Below, in pieces: positions 1 through 9,521 of a stretch of 64,000 nt of DNA. The notes beneath the pieces were generated by a model. The model had not been told where the DNA came from. It saw only the letters and a list, made by a program, of their open reading frames with translations, and ran no database searches. The position numbers and the translations under genes were made by a program. The stretch's first letter is position 1, and the number at the start of each line of letters is the position of its first letter. Source of the stretch: Megamerina dolium. Lineage: Eukaryota > Arthropoda > Insecta > Diptera > Megamerinidae. Where the stretch lies: assembly GCA_963854835.1 (NCBI GenBank), contig OY978526.1, positions 31,919,073-31,983,072 of the forward strand. The letters run 5' to 3'.

Positions 1-199
1 AAACGACGGCTGTCATTATATCCCATGTGCATACCGCAATCCAGCATTATATTCTTGCCACCCATCGACAACAGTAAACAGCTACGGCCAACATCCTGAC
101 CTGCTCCTAGAGGAGTGACCTTTAATTGGAATTAACAACAGTTACATATATTTATAAAATATGTCGACTATAAAAATGATATACTTTGATGTCTGGCAT
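1..199 (-). CDS. IntS11: Integrator complex subunit 11, 5' two coding exons (partial)
   Basis: IntS11 is the metallo-beta-lactamase/beta-CASP RNA endonuclease of the nuclear Integrator complex, which cleaves snRNA precursors and nascent mRNAs. Exon 1 is 199..185 (ATG at 199-197, reading MPDIK) and exon 2 starts at 119 and runs off the left edge. Joined, they read [19 protein letters not shown], then about 25 further residues ending in [12 protein letters not shown]. This is the highly conserved N-terminus of the family, just before the histidine-rich metal motif, which lies outside the window. The intron (120-184, 65 nt) has a GT donor (GTATAT) and an AG acceptor, phase 0. The start is supported by the family N-terminus and by the lack of any other in-frame ATG in exon 2 (a stop lies upstream). 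Only about 44 residues of a protein of roughly 600 are present. The gene assignment is very secure. Confidence 0.95.
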
Positions 200-310
200 T
201 GTAATGTTTTTATCGTAAGCTAAATAAAACAAATCCTGAAAAAGAAGATGTTATTCAGAGTACGAACAAGATATCGAAACTGTATCAATCGATATTTCTG
301 CAATCGATAC
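200..310 (-). promoter_or_regulatory. IntS11 promoter region with two DREF-type sites
   Basis: Two copies of AATCGATA lie at 287-294 and 302-309 (read TATCGATT on the gene strand), 90-110 bp upstream of the IntS11 start codon. They match 7 of 8 bases of the DRE consensus TATCGATA, the DREF site typical of fly housekeeping promoters. A related AGATATCGAA lies at 270-279. No TATA box is evident, as expected for this promoter class. The motifs are seen; DREF control is inferred. Confidence 0.6.
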
Positions 311-1579
311 TGGTTTGGATTCTCGATATTTCTTTTGTAATCATGTTCTAGCTGGAATTATAAGGAGGTGTTAATTAAACTGCTGTTTCTTTATTAGGGT
401 TGATAACGTTTACATTTCCAATACGTTTGAATGTTATATCATGACTCCAAGGCAGCGAAATTGAGTGGTTTTTGCGAGTCGTTTTTTAACTGTATTATGC
501 CCGTCTCCACGGCATTCTCTTCTATATCAGCCTACTCGTTTTCAGTTGACACTTCTCTTTGTTAACATTTTGGTGATGCTAAAAGTGAAATTTTTGTTGA
601 AAGAGATTTCTGCTATATTAAAATGTATGAACGTCGCGGCATTTATTGATCAATTTATGAGCAGCATATACTTTTTTAAAAACGAAAAATAAATTAGTAA
701 ATGCGTTGGAAAATAATGCAATTTAAAATGATAGTCTCAACATTCGTACCCTGCAAAAATCGTTGGACTATGTGGTCCATTTGTGCCGTACTGGAGTACT
801 TACAAAATGCTCCTTTGTAATGCAGCAGCGGACCAAATTATGCCTCTGCACCAGCTAATTTTACCCGGTCATTACTCGTGTTTTATGAATCGGAAACACT
901 ACATCAGTGATCGACAGTGCATAGCTCACTGAGCGCTTTCTGAGTACGTATATGTCTCACACGTACATGCTACGCGTAATAACACAAATAATAAGCAAAG
1001 ACACGATGCAGATTATAAAGCATGCATGACTGCCGTTCGCTTATGCTCATTAATCATTATTATTCGTTTATTATTCGTTGGGTGCTCTCTCCCTCAACGA
1101 ACACACTCTCTTGGAATGAATTGTCTGTACGTGTGAGAATGCCGAAAATTCCTCTGTAGGTGATCCATGGTGTAGTATCTTGGAGTAGTTTTGTGTTACT
1201 ATGATTTAATGCAGAGCTGGAGAATATGGTCCTGCCCTAGGACATCGCAACGTTTATTGGACGACATTTTTATATGCATTTCAGTTAATTTTGGAGTACA
1301 TACTTTGACAGCTAGAGCAGGCAAATTATCACTTTTCTTCCAAAATTGTAGTCAATTACAAAATTGAGGATTTAAGGACGATGGTTTTCGAGGTGTTTTC
1401 CTATTATTACGATGCAGTTTGACAGTTTTTACAAGGCGAAAACACACAAAAATCACTGGTTTTCAGAGATTATTACGAATGAGTTGAAAACCACTTGCAT
1501 ACAAATTCTATGGTCATAATAAAAATAAACGCCCGAAGACATAGTAAAAAAGCGCCTTTAGTTATTGCCTATATTATGT
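311..1579. other. No recognisable gene
   Basis: AT-rich sequence upstream of IntS11. Only short ORFs with no family resemblance are present (for example 465-692). No divergently transcribed partner of IntS11 is visible. Confidence 0.6.
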
Positions 1580-1922
1580 GGGTGGCGTATCTCAGTAGTT
1601 AGTGTCTTGGCCTTCTTCTGACCTATAGATGGTGGATTCAATCCGCGTCTGAATGACAACTTTAATATCAAAAAGATGTTTCTTTCGAACGGTCGAAGCT
1701 ATTGCCAATTCTGCCGGCAGTAACAATTTGCCATGGAAAAGCTTTTAAAAGAAATCTGTGACAAAGCTCACAAAAAGTGATGTCAAAAGGGTTCTGCCGT
1801 TCGGAACCGTTTAAAATAAGGGACCTATCTAATAAAATACTGTCCAAAATTTAACACGCACAACAGTGCTGGAAAAGAAACTCGGCCAAAGAGCCCTTTG
1901 GGCTTATATTCATTTATTAATT
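1580..1922 (+). mobile_element. tRNA-derived SINE, full-length copy
   Basis: Copy of the dispersed family best seen at 42802-43160. It has a tRNA-like head (GGCGTATCTCAGTAGTTAG, with an A-box-like core, then GGATTCAATCCGC as a B box) followed by the family's non-tRNA body: a GAACGGT stretch, the CAATTCTGCCGGCAGTAACA block, the CTGTGACAAAGCTCA block, the TTCTGCCGTTCGGAACCG block, and the tail beginning ACTGTCCAAAATTTAACACG and ending GAGCCCTTTGGGCTTATA. RNA polymerase III transcription is expected from the boxes, and mobilisation by a LINE partner is inferred. Its last 90 bp belong to the left arm of the giant inverted repeat. Confidence 0.8.
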
Positions 1923-3590
1923 CATTCAGTTATAGCAGAGAACGTGAAATACTAGAGAAGCCCTAATTTGGCTTTTGAGCTTATTTCTGATTACAACTAT
2001 CAGGGCCACCTAACAGAGTTGTAGAATACAGAGATTTTGAAGAGAGCAATGCCATGAACAGGAGAAAAATTATGTAAATTAACATAGCAAATTAACATAT
2101 ATTGAAATAAGATCACATAATAGTAAATATTTTTATGAATGAATTCTATATATAGAATTTTTTATAAAGAATTTCTACTATTGTTCAATATATATGTATG
2201 TACATGCGTATGGAGTATTTATAAGTATACTCCATTCACGCAATGCATATATTTATAAATATATGCACTTCCTATATAACATATGAGGTATTTCGCAATA
2301 TTATTTACCATTTTTATAATATTAAATTTGATAAAATTCCAGTAATTTTGACAAAGAAGGAACGCACAAGGCATCGTTTTATCGAATGTACCCGATGCCG
2401 TGTATCAGGCAATCAGAAATATCAGCAAGTAATAGCACGTGTTGATATTCAATGTAAAGGAACAGAAAAGTAAAATGTAAAAAAAAACAAGCACTTCGTT
2501 GTTGCTCCTTATAGTAAATTTATTCCATCTCTGCTCTCTCTATGCTAATTTTTGTTGTCGAAAACACATATCGCTCATTTGCTGCAAGACCGGCATAAAT
2601 CAAAAAACGTGATTTTTGAGTTAATGCTGCAGAATTGTTCGTTATATCATACTTCATGTTGAGTGAAAAATTCATATGAATACCTCTTATATGCTCCGCT
2701 TGAGAAGAGAATTTTTTCCGTGTTTTCCGTGTACGGTTGGAGTCAGTTGAAAACTTCTAACGCGTTTTATGGAAAATCGATTTTTTTGACTTATGCCGGT
2801 CTTGCAGCAAATGAGCGATATGTAAATTTGATCGTTCAGTCATGCAACAACAATTGGCATGCGTGACTGGCTATTCTTTCGTGTGACGACAGAGCAAAAG
2901 CAGATAGCGCAGAGAAGGAATAAATTTACTATAAGGAGCAACAACAACGTATATACATTTTACTTTTCTGTTCCTTTAAATTGATTATCAACACTTGCTG
3001 ATATTTCTGATTGCCTGGTACACGGCATCGGGTACATTCGATAAAACGATTCCTTATGCCTTCCTTCTTTGTCAAAATTACTGGAATTTTATCAAATTTA
3101 ATATTATAAAAATGGTAAATAATATTGCGAAATACCTCATATGTTATATAGGAAGTGCATATATTTATAAATATATGCATTGCGTGAATGGAGTATACTT
3201 ATAAATACTCCATACGCATGTACATACATATATATTGAACAATAGTAGAAATTCTTTATAAAAAATTCTATATATAGAATTCATTCATAAAAATATTTAC
3301 TATTATGTGATCTTATTTCAATATGTGTTAATTTGCTATGTTAATTTACATAATTTTTCTCCTGTTCATGGCATTGCTCTCTTCAAAATCTCTGTATTCT
3401 ACAACTCTGTTAAGTGACCCTGATAGTTGTAATCAGAAATAAGCTCAAAAGCCAAATTAGGACTTCTCTAGTATTTCACGTTCTCTGCTATAACTGAATG
3501 AATTAATAAATGAATATAAGCCCAAAGGGCTCTTTGGCCGAGTTTCATTTCCAGCACTGTTGTGCGTGTTAAATTTTGGACAGTATTTTT
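1833..3590. repeat. Giant inverted repeat (hairpin), arms about 0.8 kb
   Basis: Left arm 1833-2607 and right arm 2780-3590 are reverse complements of high identity, separated by about 170 bp of loop. Outer ends: the SINE tail ACTGTCCAAAATTTAACACG at 1840 reappears inverted near 3583. Inner ends: GCTGCAAGACCGGCATAA near 2581 is matched inverted near 2791-2808 with one change. The clearest landmark is one ORF present in both arms, a 76-residue version on plus (2243-2473) and an 83-residue version on minus (2929-3180), sharing about 40 N-terminal residues (MHIFINICTSYITYEVFRN...). The right arm has about 80 extra bp around 2825-2915. The right arm carries only the last 75-80 bp of the SINE, so the duplication breakpoint is inside the SINE and the inversion is younger than that insertion. 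Confidence 0.9.
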
Positions 3591-3689
3591 TGATTTTACT
3601 CTCTTGTTTCTAGTTTTTACTGGGAAAGTAGGTGAACAAACTATGTGTACACTGTGTGCACTACGGTAGTGCGACTACACCCTTTCCGT

Positions 3690-4565
3690 AGGGACGGCTA
3701 GAAACAGGCTCTGGCTTAGAATCGACTATGCTTGAGTGCTGGCAAATGGTAGTCGGGGGGAGAGATGCAAACTCTTTAAAAAATACCCCAAATCTAAGGT
3801 GAAACCGCATATGCCGATAGATGCATGGTCGTGGGGGTGCACTGTCTAAATATGCGAACTCAGAATACCTGCCGCCCTTCTGTTTTAAGCTAGGCTTCTC
3901 TTGACAATCTGGCTCCACCAAGAGTGACTTCTACTTCCAGACTACTCAGACAGCCAAGCTACCATCAAATCTCTCCTCATGGGAGTTCTCTTCCAAACTA
4001 GTCACCAAATGCTTCGTTATCCTACAAAAACTTTCTATGCAAAATAAGGTCACATTATGTTGGGTGTCAGAGCACAACGGAATTGAGGGCAATGAAGTGG
4101 CGGAGGGGCTAGCGAGAGCTGGCTCGTCTTCTCCACTGACAGGCCCAGAACCTTTCTGCGGTATAAGCTGAGCATCGGTCAAAGCTATGATAGAAAAACA
4201 TTACCACTACAAATTCGACAGGTCTCCGCTAAGCGAAAACCCTCATCAGCTTTGATACAGCTTTTGACAGAATTAGCCTAAACAGAACAAATTTACACCT
4301 AATAACCGGCTATCTCTCAGAACATAACTGGTTAAACTACCACCTCCACAAAATGTGATTATCCTCTGACACGGAGTGTAGACTCTATCTGGAGGAGGAT
4401 GAAACATTGATCCCCATCTTTTGCGAATGCCCTGCCTTGGCCAGGCTTGGACTCAAACATTTTCAGCTGAGTTTCCCAACACCAGCTTCAATCATCAAAA
4501 GTTCGACAAGATCAATTATATCTTTTATTAAAAAGGTAGAGGAGATTCTAGTGACCTAGATGGGC
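3690..4565 (+). mobile_element. Non-LTR retrotransposon fragment, RNase H domain (degenerate)
   Basis: Across several frameshifts the plus strand reads RNase H signatures of an I/R1/LOA-type LINE: an N-terminal strand near 3832, a SDSQAAIKSL-like stretch near 3940, and the diagnostic WVSEHNGIEGNEVAEGLARAG at about 4060-4120, equal to the usual W-P-G-H-GI-GNE-AD box with the key His replaced by Asn or shifted. A C-terminal region follows with CRLYLEEDETLIPIFCECPA (4375-4435), the typical zinc-ribbon-like Cys region after RNase H. RT and endonuclease are missing and stops and frameshifts are frequent. It is a dead 3' fragment. A related fragment lies at 33440-34540 on the other strand. Confidence 0.7.
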
Positions 4566-5261
4566 TTGGGTACAAAAGACCTCGTATGGTCGCAGTGCCC
4601 GTAACTCTTGTGGTTGGCTCTCAGAGGTATCAGATGTAGGGCTCATATCCTCTAACAGACTTCAGTCTGGTTTCGCGTGGTCCACTTGTTGAACAAGGAT
4701 TTTGTCTTTGCTCCAACGTCACGCTCTCTTTTGATTGATTGAACTAAGTGTAAAAAAGATTTATTCCCGTAAAACTAAATTTATATTTACAAAAATGTGT
4801 GTTGAAGAATTTAATTTCGTTTTCTACTTTTTTTTGCGCCTTCAGTTCTTCTAATAACAGAAAAATGTCAATTTTCCGTAAGAAGACGGAAAGGATCTAA
4901 AATCGGCAGATTTTTACGATTTGCCCCGTTTATTATAACCATTCGCATGCATTCTCCATGTAGTAGATTATTAAATGACGGTTCATTTCGTTCCTTTATT
5001 TCCATTATAACCAGCGAGTAACTAAGGGCCAGTCTGCTTCAAAAATTGACAACTTTCCCACACATAAATCTGTCAAAAAGTAGACACTATTTTTAAATTC
5101 CACTTTATTTTGATTTATCACAATGAATTTCCAAAATTATTTAATCGAACTACGCACTTTGCTATTTTCTGCTTAAATATAAATGTACTTATGTAGAATA
5201 CTACACACACCATCTTGGAAAAATCGAGTACATTTGCCATTTTTAAAGATAATACATTGTT
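4566..5261. other. No recognisable gene
   Basis: Begins with the probable 3' untranslated tail of the LINE fragment, then AT-rich unique sequence up to the 3' end of the minus-strand gene at 5262. No RNA gene or ORF could be supported. Confidence 0.5.
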
Positions 5262-5733
5262 TTATTCATCTGGTTCCCCATTTCCGTAATAGTCATCATC
5301 AGTGGAAGGAAAACTTCTATGCTTTATGTGCTCCGTGGAGGTTTTTATATTTCCATCGTAGATTGGTACTCCGGTAAAATTTGAATGGACTTGTTCTTGC
5401 TGTTTAATATTTGTCGTAGCGCTACTGGCTGAAGTTGGAACTTCAAAGTCTGATTCCATTAATTTGGTAGTAACATTTTCTGAGACATAATATTGAGTTG
5501 CATTTTCTCGCAGCGGGGATTCAGTGGTTCGATGCCAACGGTGGCTGTAACGGCTGCGTACGAATGGTTTAATAGTTAAACGATCGCCAACTGGAAGCAA
5601 ATGTATGTATGTATAAATGAACTCAAACCAAAATTTGAATACATTTCTACACAAATGTGTAAAAATATTAATACCAACCAACAAAAATCCAAGTTAAAGC
5701 AAAAGCGAGTAGTGCAACGATATTTGTGTTCAT
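5262..5733 (-). CDS. Small secreted glycoprotein, two exons, unknown function
   Basis: Exon 1 is 5733..5679, the intron is 5678..5591 (88 nt; donor GTTGGT, acceptor TTCCAG) and exon 2 is 5590..5262, giving a 127-residue protein. The first residues (MNTNIVALLAFALTWIF) form a clear signal peptide, so it enters the secretory pathway. The mature part is basic at first (VRSRYSHRWH) and then acidic, Ser/Thr rich, with three N-glycosylation sequons (NAT, NVT, NFT) and an acidic tail ending in NGEPDE. There is no Cys-rich fold and no family I recognise. The start is supported by the signal peptide and by a TATA box 49 bp upstream. AATAAA overlaps the stop codon (TTTATT at 5260-5265 on plus). The gene 2.8 kb upstream (8570-9521) has a similar design, which suggests a pair of extracellular-protein genes. 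An unspliced reading gives a false N-terminus beginning MLVGINIF. Confidence 0.7.
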
Positions 5734-5772
5734 GGTTCTACTTTCACTGGTTGTGGTTTAACTGAACGCAGC

Positions 5773-5782
5773 TTTTTTTATA
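5773..5782 (-). promoter_or_regulatory. TATA box of the secreted-protein gene
   Basis: TATAAAAAAA on the minus strand, 40-49 bp upstream of the start codon at 5733. The expected transcription start is near 5750, giving a 5' untranslated leader of only about 15-20 nt. Short leaders with strong TATA boxes are common in insect genes for abundantly secreted proteins. Confidence 0.6.
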
Positions 5783-5783
5783 C

Positions 5784-6800
5784 ATCACGAGTGTATGTGC
5801 TATACTTATCTAGTGGGGGCGTTATGATATGGCAATAAATATTTGCAGTAAGAGCGAAAGTGTTGAGTGCACTTGTGTTGTGGTATATTGAAATCTCTTC
5901 AGGGAATCAATAATCGATTCTGAGTTCCTTCACATTGGACAACAGTTTCATGTATAGGCATAAAAAATGTTATAAGTAGTTGCCTAGTCGTTTGTTGTAT
6001 TTGATTAATCTCATATTTCGAGTTTGATGAGCTAAATACACTAGTTTTACAGACACAGTGAACTCTCTACTAAGTCCATTAAAATTAAAGAATTTTTGCT
6101 TTTCGTTATTTTGCTTAATTAAGGGCCAGATATCATTCGGTAGAAAGTTCAATAAAGGTTTACATTGCACTGAGTAGGTATTTTCAAAATTCAAATTGTG
6201 GATTTCAAAACAGGAGTTTAACTATAAAATATTCATTAGATTTTACTTAAATTATAGATGTGTTCGCCACAAACAACCTTCAACAGTATAGTATAGTGCT
6301 CCCGTACACGATTTTTGTGGCAGCGAATCTGAAAATAAGAGAATAAAACTTCAAGAGAGCTGAAAATTTGTGATCACAAAATGTTTGCAATAACTTTCTA
6401 TCAACTATAAGCTAGAATAGAAAAATCCAACTGTTAACTTAGAACTGCGATTGTGTTTCTAAAAGGTATATTAAGAGAGGTAGAGCAATTGTAAGAGATT
6501 TCTCTTGGCTGCGCCATATAATGTCAAAAAATATATTCTTATAGTGTCAAACTAGTGTTTTTTTGTTTTTTTCTACTTCTTCTTCTTTCTTTCTGTGTTT
6601 GTTGTTGTTTTATTTACTTTTTCTCCTTCACTCGAGAGAATTCTCCTTAATGACTCGATCGAGGATCTGATTTCTTTTAATTCTCACTGTGACGGTATCA
6701 ACTGCCGTAATGTAAACGAACAGAACTATAAGTTCTTATGTTGCATTATTATTAGTTATTAATTATGTTAAAAAAAAGTTAATAAATATGTGGCAGTTAT
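5784..6800. other. No recognisable gene
   Basis: AT-rich intergenic sequence upstream of the minus-strand gene at 5262-5733. It contains a T/CT-rich stretch at about 6556-6630. Nothing coding is supportable. Confidence 0.5.
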
Positions 6801-6882
6801 GGGCCCTCTCATTGAGCTTTTTTTCCAATACCGTTGTGTGTATTAAATTTTGAACAGTATTAGAAAGGACCTACTTACTTGG
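6801..6882 (-). mobile_element. SINE 3'-end fragment
   Basis: Matches the tail of the SINE family in reverse: GGCCCTCTCATTGAGC, then CAATACCGTTGTGTGTATTAA, then GAACAGTATTAGAAAGGACC. The tRNA head and most of the body are absent. It is an old, truncated copy. Confidence 0.65.
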
Positions 6883-8100
6883 GGTATACATTCACACTTT
6901 TTCACACTTCTCTCATTGTCTTCCTTACTACCCAATAAACAATTGACTAAGAATTCCACAACAATGCTTCGAATAAGTTTACATATGGTACAATAGAAAT
7001 TTAAACGACTTTCAAAAGCATGTTAACAAAATTGTAACACATAAAATAATTATACAAGTGAAGAAATTCTTAGCGTTATCTTCGTTTTTTGTTATTGTTT
7101 CCTACATATGGAAACTACGACTTCGCAAGATAAACCAAAAACAAAAAAATAAGGAGCTGATGTCGTACACGAAGTAAACGACAAAGGATCAAAGAGCATA
7201 GTCATCGTCATACAGAAGTCAGCAGTAGTCGAATGGAGTGATATTCCATAGATCTCTAATGCTCTAATTCTATATATCATTCCCCTTATACCAGAAACAT
7301 GAATGTGTAAAAATGAAAATATTGGGAAATCAAGTATCAAAGTTTATTGCTCTCGTAAAATTAAAAGGTTTCATGTGATTGCATGGTATTGTGGGTTTTG
7401 GTATAACATAGAACATGCAAGGGTTAATCAAGTCAACCCATTAACTCAAAATTGGAAAATTTGCACATTCATGCTTCTGAAATTCTGCTATTTATATGCA
7501 TTTTATTGTGTTATTTCCTAAAAGTAAAAAATATATATAAAGTATAAATATATATAACTGAATTATTGGAAAAAAATTTTAAATCCAAATAAAAAACATA
7601 TTATTTTAAAAAATTACAGTAAGCTAACATAGTACGTTAACCTTAAGCTTCATTAATTGTAAATAAACATTACTGTAAGCTATTTACAATATTTGCTATC
7701 TATTAATAACCAAGCGATTGCGAAACCCTTATAGCAAGGAATATTTTTCCAAGGGTTTAATTTGTTTATTATATAATAATATTGAAGCTTTTTAGAATAA
7801 TTTCGCAAGCTTTTTCCAAGTCTAAGGTTTACGTATGTTAGCTGACTGTAAGTTTTATGCAAGCATGTTTGGTTTGTTGGGTATTTTTGATTTTTCGAAG
7901 ACAGTAAATCGGGCATTTCGGTAACGTGATAAGAACCAAACCAAACCAGAGCACGAAATTCACACGGTTGCTGAAATTTGTATTGTTTTTATAATATTTT
8001 GGACGTCTATATTACAGAAACAAATTTTCTCTTCCTTGAGAACTAATACATATTGTCAATAGACTTGTCTTAAATGTCTTGTGTAAACACAGTGTTTTGT
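6883..8100. other. No recognisable gene
   Basis: AT-rich; short ORFs only. No family resemblance seen on either strand. Confidence 0.5.
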
Positions 8101-8343
8101 TAGCCGGTTCCGAACGACAGAACCCTTGTGACGTCACCTTTTCAGAGCTTTGTCACAGAACTCCTCCAGAAGCTTTTTCACGGCAAATTGTTACTGCGGT
8201 AAGAACTGCCAATTGCTTTCCGACAAGTGGGTGCCATTCGAAAGAAAAGCTTTTGATATCAAAGTTGTGCATTAGCCGTGGATTGAGCCAATGAGCCACA
8301 GATCAGAAGGCCATCGCGCTAACCACTGAGCTACGGCACGCGT
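8101..8343 (-). mobile_element. tRNA-derived SINE, 3'-truncated copy
   Basis: Reading minus from 8343: GTGCCGTAGCTCAGTGGTTA (A box), then GGCTCAATCCACGG (B-box position), then the body through the CTGTGACAAAGCTCTG and TTCTGTCGTTCGGAACCGG blocks. It stops before the ACTGTCC tail. The head is one of the best preserved in the window. Confidence 0.8.
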
Positions 8344-8569
8344 CACTATGGTCAATACTTATTATTATTAATAATATCGACATTCAAAATAAAATCAGCT
8401 TTAAAAAGTCTAAACTATTTTTAAAGTCGAACTTTATTGTAATCAAAATTCTTCTTACTGTTCCTCCTCATTTTCAATATAAGTACTTCCTTTGTGTAAG
8501 ATGCATCCATTATTCTTATGGCTTAAATTATTGTATTCTTATTAATTTATTTTCTTTAAATTTGCATAT

Positions 8570-9521
8570 TCATTTGAGATTGTTTCGACTGGCTGTATTT
8601 TGTATTGGTATCGGTGGAGGTGGTACATCTGGTACATCACTATTTTTATTTTTGGAACCATTTTTTATTACGTTTAAATCTACTGTAGCAATTGGTTCAA
8701 TTTCTTGTTCTTCACTTGCTAGTGGAGGGCTCAAATTGACGTTATGATTGGGCTGGTATACAAAATCATAGGATGGAAGATTTTCAGCAGCATAAACAGA
8801 CATTGGATTATTTAAAAGAGAATGAGGTCGTTGTTGTGCATGCGCATATTGATTGTCAACTGAAATTAATGAAGGCGGCAGGCCTATTTCATTTAGTGGT
8901 ATAGATGAAGGTTCAATTAAAACAGACTGCTGATTTCTATAATTAGTGTTTTTATCATTAGCATTAATCCGTTTTTCTTCATCCGCATTATTTAGTTGGA
9001 ATTTTTGTTCTTTTGCATCGGCTTGTTGGGCTGGCAGTGATATATCATGTTTTGTAACTTCGTGCACATCCTTTCTTGGAAATATATTTTGTTGATGCAA
9101 TGGTATTTGTTGTGTGGCATATGGTAACTGGAAAAAAGTACAAGTTTATTTACAAAATTGTATATCCGAAATTTTCGACTAAATAAATCTTACCAAAGAA
9201 GGAAAATATAGATTTTGATCTCCGAATGGTCCGAGTGATAATTGAGCTATACCTGTTTCGTGTATTATTGGCTGGATGACAGGAAATGCTCGACTGGAAG
9301 TGAGATTCTCATCTGTGCTTATAAGGGCATTGTATACTTTTGGTGTTCGTCTAAGACCAGCGACCACATAACATGACGAACAATAAATAGTTGTCCAGCA
9401 AATTAATAGAAGCTGTGAAAAGATTTTTACTACAGTTTCAACTTGCAAGAATGCTACATGAGGATATACATATATTCGTTATTTTAATACAGAAAGTTAA
9501 ACTATTTTTAACGATTTTCAT
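8570..9521 (-). CDS. Secreted proline/asparagine-rich protein, three exons, unknown function
   Basis: Exon 3 (9127..8570) and exon 2 (9412..9194) are well supported: the intron between them (9193-9128) has donor GTAAGA and acceptor TTTTTTCCAG, phase 0, and the frame runs on cleanly. Exon 2 has no in-frame ATG but an acceptor TTTTCACAG just before LLLICWTTIYCSSCYVVAG, so a short first exon is needed. ATGAAAATC at 9521-9513 with a weak GTTAAA donor completes a signal peptide (MKI-LLLICWTTIYCSS) and is my best, less certain choice. Total is about 261 residues. After the signal comes a basic LRRTPK stretch, then sequence rich in Pro, Asn, Gln and Ile with a PPPPIPIQ motif near the C-terminus and sequons (NLT, NGS). 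AATAAA lies at 8546-8551 (reverse). No known domain. It could be an extracellular-matrix, eggshell or gland protein, but that is only a guess from composition. Confidence 0.65.

Noticed and set aside
2243..2473. ORF in the inverted-repeat arms as a real gene
   Set aside because: Two copies exist only because the region is duplicated; no domain, AT-rich composition, and the two versions diverge at the C-terminus.
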